DNA of 64,000 bases, from assembly GCF_901411515.1 (NCBI RefSeq), contig NZ_CABDUX010000002.1:1488001-1552000 (forward strand). Direction: 5' to 3'. The DNA is from Raoultibacter phocaeensis (GTDB taxonomy: Bacteria; Actinomycetota; Coriobacteriia; Coriobacteriales; Eggerthellaceae). Within the stretch, counting starts at the first letter, position 1; each line of letters begins with the position of its first letter. A program made the translations under genes and the position numbers. Below, in pieces: positions 1 through 8,744 of the stretch. Below the pieces are notes generated by a model, which made no database searches, was not told the origin of the DNA, and was given only the letters and a program-made list of their open reading frames with translations.

Positions 1-668
1 AGGATCGGGATCGGTTCTGGGAGCTCGCAGGTACCATGGACCTGCCTGAAGCGAACGCTCCGCGCGTGCTCGCCGTCCCCGAGCCTAAGGTCGGAAACGA
101 GGCGTTCGTGGTTCCCGCCGATGTGTGCTTCGCCGCGAAAGGCTACGATGCGAAGCTTCTCGGCATCGGCTTTGAGGGAAGCTGGCAGGTTGCCGCGAAG
201 GCGATCTCCTACGACTACCTCTGGAACGAGGTGCGCGTGAAGGGCGGCGCGTACGGCGCGGGCTTCAGGGCGCTTCGCTCCGGCACGATGCAGTTCTACT
301 CGTATCGCGACCCCAACCTCGATGAAACGATCGCTCGCTTCGACGGCGCAGCAGCATGGCTTTCGGCGTTCGACCCCGACGAAGCCGAGATGCGCGGCTA
401 CATCATCAGCTCGATTGCGGGCATGGACGCCCCTGCGAAACCGCGCGATATCGCCCGGCGCCAAGACGGCGACTTCTTCTGCGAACGGCCGCTGGGCTAT
501 CGCGAAAAAACTCGCGAGCAACTGCTCGAGACGACACCCGAAAGCCTGCGCGCTAAAGGCGGCGAGCTTGCCCGCGTGAGCGCCGAAGACGTGCGCTGCG
601 CGTTCGGTAACCGAAGCATCATCGAAAGCTCCGTCGCCGAATACGCAATCGTCGACCTACTCGGTTGA
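1..668 (+). CDS. M16C-family (PreP/insulinase-like) zinc peptidase, C-terminal part
   Basis: The reading frame is open from base 3, so the gene enters the window from the left and only about the last 220 residues are seen. The motif YLWNEVRVKGGAYGAGF is the hallmark of the C-terminal, catalytically inactive half of M16C peptidases, which supplies the Arg/Tyr pair that contacts substrate in the closed chamber; the zinc-binding HxxEH of the N-terminal half lies outside the window. Family members are about 950-1000 residues and degrade oligopeptides. The frame stops with TGA at 666-668, followed by about 200 bases before sufC. The Met at base 36 is internal, not a start. Confident family call, substrate unknown. 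Confidence 0.88.
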   Translation, partial: DRDRFWELAGTMDLPEANAPRVLAVPEPKVGNEAFVVPADVCFAAKGYDAKLLGIGFEGSWQVAAKAISYDYLWNEVRVKGGAYGAGFRALRSGTMQFYSYRDPNLDETIARFDGAAAWLSAFDPDEAEMRGYIISSIAGMDAPAKPRDIARRQDGDFFCERPLGYREKTREQLLETTPESLRAKGGELARVSAEDVRCAFGNRSIIESSVAEYAIVDLLG

Positions 669-806
669 AATACGCCTCGTGCGCGCACGGTGTTACGCCT
701 TTTGCGCGCGCGGACGCCAGATTCGCTCTGATCGGCTAAAATCACGTGCCCGCCTTCGCATTTAACGGTAGAATATGCCCGTGAAACTTAAATGCCGGTT
801 TGATGC

Positions 807-852
807 TTGACGGCGGTTGCCCGCAATGTTACTTATTGAGTATCAAATAGTA
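807..852 (+). promoter_or_regulatory. Putative suf promoter with overlapping dyad
   Basis: TTGACG (807-812) and TACTTA (830-835) are separated by 17 bases, 35 bases upstream of the sufC start. An imperfect dyad, TACTTATTGA-GTA-TCAAATAGTA (830-852), covers the -10 and the expected transcription start, the place expected for a repressor site. Which regulator (an Rrf2/SufR-like protein is the natural guess) is inference. Confidence 0.5.
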
Positions 853-870
853 CGAGAGACGGAGTAAAGC

Positions 871-1647
871 ATGTTAGAGATCAAGGACCTCGTCTTCGAA
901 GTCCCCGTTTCGGAGGGTTCGAGCGAGAAGAAGCGCATCATCGACAAGCTGTCCCTTTCGATCGCCGATGACAAGTTCACGGTCATCACCGGCCCCAACG
1001 GCGGCGGCAAATCGACGCTCGCCAAACTCATCATGGGCGTGGAGGTACCCACGTCGGGCACCATCGTATTCGACGGCACCGACATCACCGAGCTTCCCAT
1101 CGACGAGCGCGCAAAGCTTGGAATCGGCTACGGATTTCAGCAACCGGCCCGCTTCAAGGGCATGAAGGTGAAAAAGCTCCTCGACATCGCCGCAGGCAAG
1201 AAGCTCCCGATGCTGTCATGCAACGAGTACCTTTCGAAAGTCGGCCTATGCTCGGCAAACTACCTCACCCGGGAGGTCGACAAGAACCTTTCGGGCGGCG
1301 AAGTCAAGCGCATCGAGATCGCTACGATCCTTGCGCGCGATCCGAAGCTCGCCATCTACGACGAGCCCGAGGCGGGCATCGATCTGTGGAGCTTCGATCG
1401 GCTGACCGAAACGTTTCGCGACATCCACGAAGCGCGCGACGGCCGCTCGATCGTGATCATTTCGCACCAGGAGCGTATCATCCAGCTCGCCGACGATATC
1501 GTCTGGCTCAAGGATGGACAGGTTGAGGCACAAGGACCCGCCGAAGAATTGATCCCCCAGCTCGGCCTCATGGCCAAGGACAACCCCGTCTGCAGCTTCA
1601 CGCAGCCCCCCGAGCTTCATCTGACCGAAATCCCGACGACGTGCTAA
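871..1647 (+). CDS. sufC: Fe-S cluster assembly ATPase SufC
   Basis: 258 residues, the normal size for SufC, a cytosolic ABC-type ATPase without membrane partner that drives conformational change of the SufB/D scaffold during Fe-S cluster assembly. Walker A GPNGGGKST at 41-49, Q-loop near 90, signature LSGGE at 140-144, Walker B LAIYDE at 160-165 followed by the SufC-typical PEAGID, and H-loop His199. The start at 871 has a GGAG site upstream. The next gene starts 31 bases downstream and encodes the scaffold, so the two form an operon. No sufS or sufU is next to it; the minimal pair resembles the archaeal/anaerobe SmsCB arrangement. Confidence 0.95.
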   Translation: MLEIKDLVFEVPVSEGSSEKKRIIDKLSLSIADDKFTVITGPNGGGKSTLAKLIMGVEVPTSGTIVFDGTDITELPIDERAKLGIGYGFQQPARFKGMKVKKLLDIAAGKKLPMLSCNEYLSKVGLCSANYLTREVDKNLSGGEVKRIEIATILARDPKLAIYDEPEAGIDLWSFDRLTETFRDIHEARDGRSIVIISHQERIIQLADDIVWLKDGQVEAQGPAEELIPQLGLMAKDNPVCSFTQPPELHLTEIPTTC

Positions 1648-1678
1648 GCGCCGCCTGAACGACAATAAGGAGTACATC

Positions 1679-2608
1679 ATGGCAGTCGATCTTTCCCCCA
1701 TCGACGAGGGGCTGCTTGCAGAGATTGCGAACATCCACGGCATGCCGAAAGGCGCCTTCAACATCCGCAAGGACGGCGAGCTCGTCGAGCGCCACTCGTC
1801 GGCTAATATCGAGATAGCAACCAAAACCGATAATCCCGGCATCGACATCCACATCAAACCCGGCACCAAAGGCGAAACTGTCTACATTCCCGTTATCGTC
1901 ACGCAAGCGGGTCTGAAAGACGTCGTCTACAACACGTTTTACATCGGCGACGACTGCGATGTCACCATCATCGCCGGCTGCGGCATCCACAACGAAAGCC
2001 ACCAAACTTCCGAGCACGACGGCATTCACAGCTTTTACTGCGGCAAGAATTCGCACGTGAAATACGTAGAGAAGCATTACGGCGAAGGCAAGGGCACAGG
2101 CGAGCGCATCTTGAACCCCGTCACGAACGTGTTCATGGAAGACGGCTCGAACTGCGAGATGGAACTCACCCAACTGCGCGGCGTTACCTCGACCGTACGC
2201 GACACGAACGCCGAACTCGGCCGCGACGCCAAACTCGTGCTGAACGAGAAGCTCTTGACCCACGACGATCAGATTGCCACCTCGAACATGAAGATCGAGC
2301 TCAACGGCGAAGGCTCGAGCGTGCAGGTCATCTCGCGCAGTGTTGCCCAGGATAACTCCGAGCAGGTGTTCAACCCGCTCGTCGTCGGCAACGCCGCGTG
2401 CCGCGGACACGTACAATGCGATGCCATCATCATGGGCAAGGCGAAGGTTACGGCCATCCCCGGCATCGAGGCGGCGAGCGAAGACGCGATGCTCGTACAC
2501 GAAGCCGCAATCGGCAAGATCGCAGGAGATCAGATCACGAAGCTCATGACGCTCGGCCTGACCGAAGAGGAAGCCGAGCAAGAAATCCTCGAGGACTTCT
2601 TGAGCTAA
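1679..2608 (+). CDS. sufB: SufB/SufD-family Fe-S scaffold protein (single-copy, SmsB-like)
   Basis: 309 residues, clearly shorter than classical SufB (about 470) or SufD (about 430), lacking the long N-terminal region and keeping the right-handed beta-helix core (for example repeated strands around TVYIPVIVTQAG, GDDCDVTIIAGCGIHNES) and the conserved C-terminal EDAMLVHEAAIGKI helix block, where the Glu and His residues are candidate cluster ligands. AAGGAG precedes the ATG. Being the only SufB/D gene with sufC, it probably acts as a homodimeric scaffold B2C2. Ends 35 bases before a convergent gene. Confidence 0.9.
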   Translation: MAVDLSPIDEGLLAEIANIHGMPKGAFNIRKDGELVERHSSANIEIATKTDNPGIDIHIKPGTKGETVYIPVIVTQAGLKDVVYNTFYIGDDCDVTIIAGCGIHNESHQTSEHDGIHSFYCGKNSHVKYVEKHYGEGKGTGERILNPVTNVFMEDGSNCEMELTQLRGVTSTVRDTNAELGRDAKLVLNEKLLTHDDQIATSNMKIELNGEGSSVQVISRSVAQDNSEQVFNPLVVGNAACRGHVQCDAIIMGKAKVTAIPGIEAASEDAMLVHEAAIGKIAGDQITKLMTLGLTEEEAEQEILEDFLS

Positions 2609-2643
2609 GGGGAATCCGAGCGCATAACCCAGCGAACGAAGAG

Positions 2644-5600
2644 CTATGCGCTCGGGAAATCTTCCTTCTCTGTCACATCGAGGCAGTCGATCAGGATTGC
2701 ATCGGTCTTATCTTTCCAGGTAACCTTCTTAACCGTCGAAATCAGCGTACGTCCGTTGTCCATCACTTCGATCGGCGGAAGAATCGATCGTTCACCGAGC
2801 ATGGCAACCGGGCACAGCCTACACGGTTCGTCTTTGCTTCTAATGGCGCGATAGCAGGCTTTGCCTTCCTCAACCTCAGGCGAGAACAGCTTCAACTGCT
2901 GGTTCGCATACAGAATGGTGAGATCGTTCGGATCGACGATATACGTGAACGCATTCGATCCTTCGAGTATCGACTGCTGCGTCGCGCAAAATTCTTGAAG
3001 CCTGCGATTGTAGCGCTCGCGCAGCAGAAACGTCGAGATGATCTTCGATACGTAAACAAGCGAGCTTTTTTCGTTTTCGCTCCAAACACGCCCGCCAACG
3101 CAATCGTCAACACCAAGCACCGTCGCCACATATCCCTCGTCCTTGACTTGCGCATGGAAAAACGAACGGATACCGTGATCGTCCAACATGCGAGAAGCTC
3201 CTGGATGATCGATGTGAGAGCAATCGTCGCACGTTATGGCTCCGTCGGCATCGAGTTCGAACAGCTCGTTCCATGGTTGTTTCTCAAAGTTCTGAAGGCG
3301 GTCGATGACAGAAGGCGTCTTCGCATTGCACCATTCGAACGTGTTACTGTAGTGCACACCTTCATCGAACGTTTCGAAAACATAGCATCGGTCGGCCTGC
3401 ATCTCGGCACCGATGAATTTGATGACCGCATTCACCGAGGTCTCGATGTCGTTCGTTTCGTAGAGAAGGTTGAAGGCGGTCGAGACGAGCGCTGCATCGA
3501 AGCGCTCGTATGCCGAGCGATCCGCGTTCTCGACAGCGGTTTTATCTACCGTGGTACCGAAGACCATGCTGGTATCGTATAGAGTGAATCCGCCCTTCGC
3601 CCGCTTTTTCGTCTGATACAGCGCCTTGTCAGACGCTTGGTAGAGTTCGCTGAAAGATGTTCCGTCCAAAGGATAGCGAGCCACCCCGACGCTCACCGTG
3701 ATTCGATAGCTGTCGCCCAACTCGGCACTAACCCGACCGAGCATCAAGGCTATCGTGCGCGCCGTCTCGACAATGGAATCCACGTCCTCGAAACCGTTGG
3801 AGAATACAACGAATTCGTCTCCGCCGATCCGCCCTATCACGGCATCCTCTTCGAAGCACGACCGAAGCCCCGCAGCCAACTCGACTAAAACAAGATCTCC
3901 GAAATGATGGCCGAGCGTATCATTGATGGCTTTGAAATCGTCGATGTCCACAATGAAGAACGCATAATCGTCATGCGCCCGCGGCGCGTGCGCCGCATTT
4001 TGCCCATCAGCCGATGAGGCAGCTGCCCCCCGCTCTTCAAGCGGCATGCGCGCAATGAGAGCATCGACCTCTTCCTCGAATGACATCTTGTTGTAGCACC
4101 AGGTAAGCAGATCAATGCGCGCCTTCTGCTCAAGGTCTTTTTCGGCTTGAATGTCGACGGCTTTGCCCGCCGCCATAACGGGCTCGCCGTCTGTTCCGTA
4201 CAGGCAGTCGTATACGATGCGATACCAGCGGCATTCGCCGCTTGCAAGAACGAGCCTGACGTCGATCGGCTCCACGATACCGGCAAGCATACGGTTACCG
4301 AACGTGCGAAACAGCGGAATATCGTCTTCGTACACGATGCCCCGCTCGATAACGCATTCGGGGAAGCCCGTCATGAACGGTTCCATATCGAACGAATTGA
4401 CCATACGCCCGAAGTTCTCGACCGCTGTGGACGCTATCGTGAGTCGGAAAAACAGCTCATCCGATATGCTCGACACCATATCCCAGAAACTCTTGTCTAT
4501 CCGCAAGGCATCGATAAGGGCCTTGTTGCTGCTTACGTCGACGATAGTGCACACGACGATGTCGGATCCCACCTCGCTGCGCTTCAGCGAGCCGGTGAGA
4601 CTGACCCATTTCTCTCCGCGGCCCGTCGAAATGCGGAACTCGAGATTAACGTTATCGCCTCTCGCAAGCTGCTCGCGCCACTCAGAACGCAGTTTTTGCC
4701 GATCTTTCGGCGAAACGACGTCGGCAAAACTCGGATCGGGTTCGATTTCGGCAGAACCGTCGTCGCCGAAAACCGTTTCGAGTATGCAGTGATACCCGTC
4801 GTTGGCATAGTTCACGGTCATGGCATCATCGGCCGTCAGGATTGCGACTCCGTAGGGCAGAAGTTCCGTCATGTCGTAGAAGAACGCTCCGCTCGACGCT
4901 TGGGCCCCTGTGGCGCTTCGCAACGAGGCGCTCCGATCGCGCATATCGCGGGTGAATCCGGCGACGAGGTCATGACCCTCGTCGTCTTGCATGTCGATCT
5001 TCACAAGCGTTATCTCGGCGGGTATCTCCTCGCCGCTGAACTTGCTGTGCATCCATCCGAACGTGCATTTGCCGGTTCGAAACGCCTCCTTTACTTTTTC
5101 GCGTGCCTTTTCTCCGCTCGGTTTGCCATCGGGTTGGTAAGGAGGCGAGAGGCACTCGAACTCATCGAGGTATTGCTGTTCGTTATCCAGGTCGAACAGC
5201 TTAACCGCCTCTTTGTTGCACATGACGTTCTCGAGCCGATGGTTCCATAGGTTCAAGCAAAACGGCATTGCATCGAGAATCGCACTGAGCTTTTGATTGA
5301 ACCTGCGCTCACGCTGTTCGGCTTGTATCTGCGGACGAAGATCGCGCAAGAAACAGGCAAGGAGGTTCTCGTTGTATTCATCATAGATATCGAGCTTGAC
5401 GAGCGTTACCTCGACCGGAAGCGGTTCGCCGGTTCTGCTCACGTGCTCCCAGGTAAGCGTCAGCCTACCCCGTGCGCGGACAAGCGAGATCTGTTCGTTC
5501 GCCTCTTCAGCGCTCAGCCTTCCGTCTGGCTGGTATTGAGGGGAAAGCTCGTCGAACAGGCCGATCTGATCTTCGTCCGCAGGGCAGCCGAAAAGCTCGA

Positions 5601-7032
5601 GCATGGCCGCATTGCACATGACTACTTCGTTTCGACTGTTCATGAGATGCATGCTGATGGGCATGGCGTTCACGATGGAACGGAGCAGGTCTCGGTTGCT
5701 CGAGAGCTGCCTCGTACGGAACGCAGCATCAGGCGTGAACAAAAGCACCGTGCCGTCAAATCCCGTTTCGAGAAACGCCTTTTCGAAGCGATGTTTGCTT
5801 ACCGGCCTCGAAACGTAGAATCCTTGGATGTAATCGGCCTGCATCGAATTGATGGCCTGCAAGTCCTCAATCTCTTCGACACCCTCGACGCAAACGCGCT
5901 TGTTGCTTTTATGACACAGCTCGACAACCGAATGGATGAAATCGTAGTTCGCAGTGTTCGCGTTGAGCATGGGGACGAATGAGCGATCGATCTTGATGAC
6001 ATCGCAATCCATGACCATCAAACGCGATAGCGACGAATACCCCGTACCGAAATCGTCGACGGCAAAGCTGAAACCCATCTGCCGCAACGTGCTGATATTT
6101 CCAACCACGGCCTCGTCGTCGTCGAGGTAATAGCTTTCTGTAAGCTCGAGAACGATTCGCTCGGGATCGACCGCGTACCGCTCGACCAAGCGCATCACCG
6201 CATCGCTGAAAGACCGATCTGCAAGCTGCACAAGGGAAAGATTGACATTCATTGCAAAGTCGGGCTGATACTCCAGCCATTCGCTGCATGTCGCAATCGC
6301 CCGCTCGAGCACCATGAGCCCCACCGACTTGATGAGGCCGGTTGATTCAAGCAGCGGAACCAGCTCTGCGGGACTTACCGACTTACCCGCTTTCGTGCTA
6401 TAGCGCAGCAGGGCTTCGGCGCCATGTATCGAAAGGGTGCCGCTCTCGCAAACGGGTTGGAACGCAAGCTCGAATCCGCGGAAGCCATCGTTCACATCGT
6501 CGGCAACCTGCAAGACAAGTTCCTGCTTGCGCATACCCTCCGCAAGCAGCGCATCGGTGAACAAAACCGCCTGTCCTCCGCCGTCGCTCTTTGCTTTTTG
6601 GAGTGCGAGGGACAGGCTTTTCTCGATCTCATCCCACTCGGTTCCATCATCTGGATAAAAGCCGATGCCTCCCGACACCGAGAAACGGTACGACACCTTG
6701 CCGAGCACGTTGCCGTGCTGGGCATATCGGACAATCGCCCAGTACAGCTCGTCCATATCGTCAATGGATTTCCCGTACCCGGCAATCAGCATCTGATCGA
6801 CTCCGTACCGGCAGGCGACGTAAGGTTCTGAAAACAGAGCTGCAATATCGCCCATGGTCTTTTCGAGGAAGAGATCTCCGAAGCTGTGATCGTACAGGAT
6901 ATTGAATCTACTGAAATCGTCGACATCGACGAGAAGGAACGCAGCCTTAGTAAGGCCATTGCTTTTCTCAGCGTCGAAACGTCTCTTGCATTCGCTGCGA
7001 GTCAGAAGATCAGATGCAGTGCCCTCTTTCAT
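2644..7032 (-). CDS. Multidomain c-di-GMP signalling protein (GGDEF*-EAL-PASx4-GGDEF-GAF-PAS)
   Basis: 1462 residues, no transmembrane segment, so cytosolic. Domains read in order: a degenerate GGDEF (about 25-170; signature position reads GVDQM at 77-81), an EAL phosphodiesterase (about 185-430) with apparently intact catalytic set (E206 in EALLR, N262, E299 in LTES, D326-D327 in DDFGTGYS, later IKIDRSF, CVEGVE, YIQGF), two tandem similar PAS domains (about 450-570 and 575-700; both contain SPxYQPDG), two more PAS-like domains (about 715-840 and 845-965), a GGDEF with intact GGDEF at 1070-1074, a GAF-like region (about 1185-1335) and a last PAS (about 1345-1455). No RxxD inhibitory site precedes the GGDEF. 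Both synthesis and hydrolysis of c-di-GMP are thus possible, with the PAS/GAF modules as sensors. An AT-rich stretch at 7130-7185 probably holds its promoter. Confidence 0.9.
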   Translation of the reverse strand: MKEGTASDLLTRSECKRRFDAEKSNGLTKAAFLLVDVDDFSRFNILYDHSFGDLFLEKTMGDIAALFSEPYVACRYGVDQMLIAGYGKSIDDMDELYWAIVRYAQHGNVLGKVSYRFSVSGGIGFYPDDGTEWDEIEKSLSLALQKAKSDGGGQAVLFTDALLAEGMRKQELVLQVADDVNDGFRGFELAFQPVCESGTLSIHGAEALLRYSTKAGKSVSPAELVPLLESTGLIKSVGLMVLERAIATCSEWLEYQPDFAMNVNLSLVQLADRSFSDAVMRLVERYAVDPERIVLELTESYYLDDDEAVVGNISTLRQMGFSFAVDDFGTGYSSLSRLMVMDCDVIKIDRSFVPMLNANTANYDFIHSVVELCHKSNKRVCVEGVEEIEDLQAINSMQADYIQGFYVSRPVSKHRFEKAFLETGFDGTVLLFTPDAAFRTRQLSSNRDLLRSIVNAMPISMHLMNSRNEVVMCNAAMLELFGCPADEDQIGLFDELSPQYQPDGRLSAEEANEQISLVRARGRLTLTWEHVSRTGEPLPVEVTLVKLDIYDEYNENLLACFLRDLRPQIQAEQRERRFNQKLSAILDAMPFCLNLWNHRLENVMCNKEAVKLFDLDNEQQYLDEFECLSPPYQPDGKPSGEKAREKVKEAFRTGKCTFGWMHSKFSGEEIPAEITLVKIDMQDDEGHDLVAGFTRDMRDRSASLRSATGAQASSGAFFYDMTELLPYGVAILTADDAMTVNYANDGYHCILETVFGDDGSAEIEPDPSFADVVSPKDRQKLRSEWREQLARGDNVNLEFRISTGRGEKWVSLTGSLKRSEVGSDIVVCTIVDVSSNKALIDALRIDKSFWDMVSSISDELFFRLTIASTAVENFGRMVNSFDMEPFMTGFPECVIERGIVYEDDIPLFRTFGNRMLAGIVEPIDVRLVLASGECRWYRIVYDCLYGTDGEPVMAAGKAVDIQAEKDLEQKARIDLLTWCYNKMSFEEEVDALIARMPLEERGAAASSADGQNAAHAPRAHDDYAFFIVDIDDFKAINDTLGHHFGDLVLVELAAGLRSCFEEDAVIGRIGGDEFVVFSNGFEDVDSIVETARTIALMLGRVSAELGDSYRITVSVGVARYPLDGTSFSELYQASDKALYQTKKRAKGGFTLYDTSMVFGTTVDKTAVENADRSAYERFDAALVSTAFNLLYETNDIETSVNAVIKFIGAEMQADRCYVFETFDEGVHYSNTFEWCNAKTPSVIDRLQNFEKQPWNELFELDADGAITCDDCSHIDHPGASRMLDDHGIRSFFHAQVKDEGYVATVLGVDDCVGGRVWSENEKSSLVYVSKIISTFLLRERYNRRLQEFCATQQSILEGSNAFTYIVDPNDLTILYANQQLKLFSPEVEEGKACYRAIRSKDEPCRLCPVAMLGERSILPPIEVMDNGRTLISTVKKVTWKDKTDAILIDCLDVTEKEDFPSA

Positions 7033-7185
7033 GCTCCGCCACCTACGTTGTCCGGCTCCGACACCCGAAGCGAGTGCGTTCGCGCATCGGATCTATCCAG
7101 CCGCCACGATGCCCCTGTTTCATATACCCTCGCTATGGTTTCGATATATAATAATGCAACATATATATAAAATGAATACCTAAAA

Positions 7186-7236
7186 TACTAGCAACCCGGG
7201 ATGCGGCTCGTGCTGCCGCTTCCCGGGTTGCTAGTA
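7186..7236 (-). terminator. Strong hairpin terminator after the solute-binding lipoprotein gene
   Basis: A perfect 16-bp inverted repeat (7186-7201 with 7221-7236, loop 19 bases) lies 25 bases beyond the stop of the 7261-8268 gene. On the minus strand the stem is followed by TATTTTAGGTATTCATTTT, a moderately T-rich tract. It separates that gene from the downstream signalling gene. Confidence 0.75.
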
Positions 7237-7260
7237 TGCGACGAGGCCTCTAACCTGCGA

Positions 7261-8268
7261 TCAGCTCGTCGCTCCCGGCTGCTGTACGGCGTTCGACCCA
7301 GGCTCCATCTGCTCGTCTTGGGATTCTCCCTCGCCCTCGGTCGGCGCAGTATCCTGTCCTTCGGCCTCCCCCCCTGCCACAGCATCCGCACCTTCGCCTG
7401 ATTCGGACTCATCGGTTGCAGTGCCCGTCGTAGCACGCACCGCCCCCTCGGTCATCGGCACGGCCGACAAATCGATCGACGTGCCGAGCCATTTGCTTTC
7501 GATGAGCGAGATTACGCCCCCCCCCGAAAGCGTTGCGAGCGCATCGCTCACCGCAGTTTTGAGGTCGGTGTTCGTGTCGAGCACACCGACGCTGTAGCCG
7601 CTCGGAGTCTGCATGAGCGCGACGATGTGCACGTCGATCTCCGAGGCGTTTGCCGCATATGTTCCGATAACGGCATCGGCAGCAGCGTACGAAGCGGTTC
7701 CGGAGCTCACCGCCTCGAAAGCGCCCTTCAAATCGGTCGTAGCGTCAAGCGCGTCTTCGCCGAACTGGTTCGTCACTTCCCAGGCGCTCATCGACGAGCT
7801 CTGCGCGGCGATAGTCGGAGCGGAATCCTTGGTGGGAACCGCAGTCGTCGCAGGTGCGGCGAACAGGGCGACGGCGCTTTCGACGTACACTTCGGAGCGC
7901 CAGCACGTTACCTGCGTGCTCGTTTTGTCGACACCCATCACGATGTCGACCTGCTTGTTTTCAAGTGCCGTATCAACGTCGGTCCCCACGTCGACGATTT
8001 CGAGCTTTAAGCCCAGGTTGTCGGCTAAAGCAGCTGCGATGTCCACATCGAGGCCGACGATTTTACCGGACGCCTGCCCAGCGAAGGGAGTATTGTTTTC
8101 GGCGGTGACGCCCACGCGCAGCACGCCCGCCTCTATGATAGTATCGGGCGAAACGGTCGGGCTCTTCTCCTCGGGCTTGTAATCCTGGGTAGCGCACCCC
8201 GCCAGCGCGAAGGCCGTTGTGAACGCAAGCATGCATCCGAGCATGAGCGTTCCGAAACGCTTAATCAC
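7261..8268 (-). CDS. Family 3 extracellular solute-binding lipoprotein
   Basis: 335 residues. An N-terminal signal peptide ends in the lipobox LAGC, so the mature protein is lipid-anchored outside the membrane. Residues about 45-265 match the polar amino-acid binding fold (VLRVGVTAENNTPFAG, GLDVDIAAALADNLGLKLEIV, IVMGVDKTSTQ). The last 65 residues are an acidic, Gly/Glu/Ser-rich disordered tail, unusual for the family. It starts with GTG, with GGAGG seven bases upstream. No permease or ATPase is adjacent, so it may be an orphan binding protein, share the ABC complex at 39203-42958, or act as a sensor. A structured leader RNA precedes it. Confidence 0.85.
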   Translation of the reverse strand: MIKRFGTLMLGCMLAFTTAFALAGCATQDYKPEEKSPTVSPDTIIEAGVLRVGVTAENNTPFAGQASGKIVGLDVDIAAALADNLGLKLEIVDVGTDVDTALENKQVDIVMGVDKTSTQVTCWRSEVYVESAVALFAAPATTAVPTKDSAPTIAAQSSSMSAWEVTNQFGEDALDATTDLKGAFEAVSSGTASYAAADAVIGTYAANASEIDVHIVALMQTPSGYSVGVLDTNTDLKTAVSDALATLSGGGVISLIESKWLGTSIDLSAVPMTEGAVRATTGTATDESESGEGADAVAGGEAEGQDTAPTEGEGESQDEQMEPGSNAVQQPGATS

Positions 8269-8282
8269 TGATATGCCTCCAT

Positions 8283-8538
8283 CTAGTTAGTACCGTGTGC
8301 GCTTCCTTCGACTGACCTAGTCTTTGCCCCCACACTCGCATACCGGGGATGAGCTTGCACCCATGACCCTCTCGCCCGAGGCGACCGTATGTCGCACGAA
8401 ATCGGGCGGTACGACTTACCTCTAGGATGCGCCATGCTCGCTTGTCTCCCAAGGGCGACAAACTTACGTGGGTCCTTTCGACCGCATCTGCCGTGGACTA
8501 GGGGATCACCCCGCAACTACAGACTCGAAAGAAGCGTG
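8283..8538 (-). ncRNA. Structured leader or stand-alone RNA of unknown family
   Basis: About 250 bases between the divergent genes fold on the minus strand into a multi-branched RNA. A long-range 7-bp helix pairs 8496-8502 (minus CCTAGTC) with 8316-8322 (GACTAGG). A second 6-bp helix pairs 8483-8488 with 8426-8431. Local hairpins include GGGG-TGAT-CCCC, GGTC-GAAAG-GACC, TTGTC...GACAA, 8391-8415 and 8347-8362. The last two contain G-U pairs on the minus strand that would be C-A mismatches on the plus strand, supporting minus-strand transcription. The 3' edge sits directly before the ribosome binding site of the lipoprotein gene, so a riboswitch is possible. I do not recognise a class; a raiA-type RNA is a guess based on comF lying next to it. 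Confidence 0.7.
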
Positions 8539-8544
8539 TCTGAT

Positions 8545-8553
8545 AGTGTAGCA
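8545..8553 (-). promoter_or_regulatory. Extended -10 element for the leader RNA
   Basis: Minus strand reads TGCTACACT, an extended -10 (TG-n-TACACT), about 7 bases before the proposed RNA start. No good -35 is visible. Confidence 0.4.
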
Positions 8554-8744
8554 GATATGAAATGCGCCGAGTGCAGCGCATCTAAAAAACGCAGGCCCCG
8601 TGCTTTCCACCCTGTCAAATGCACCCCTGAAAACCTGCGACCCCAGAGGCGATCAGGCGCGTTTCGCACACAGTTCCCAAGCACATGTAAACCGCGTAAG
8701 GTTCGCATGCAGATCGCGTAAGGCCTTTGTGCTAAGCTCGCGCC

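Noticed and set aside
8283-8538. tmRNA, RNase P RNA or SRP RNA
   Set aside because: No tag ORF or tRNA-like ends; no GAGGAAAGTCC core; the GGTCAGTCGAAGGAAGC stretch resembles the SRP tetraloop only loosely and lacks the rest of helix 8.
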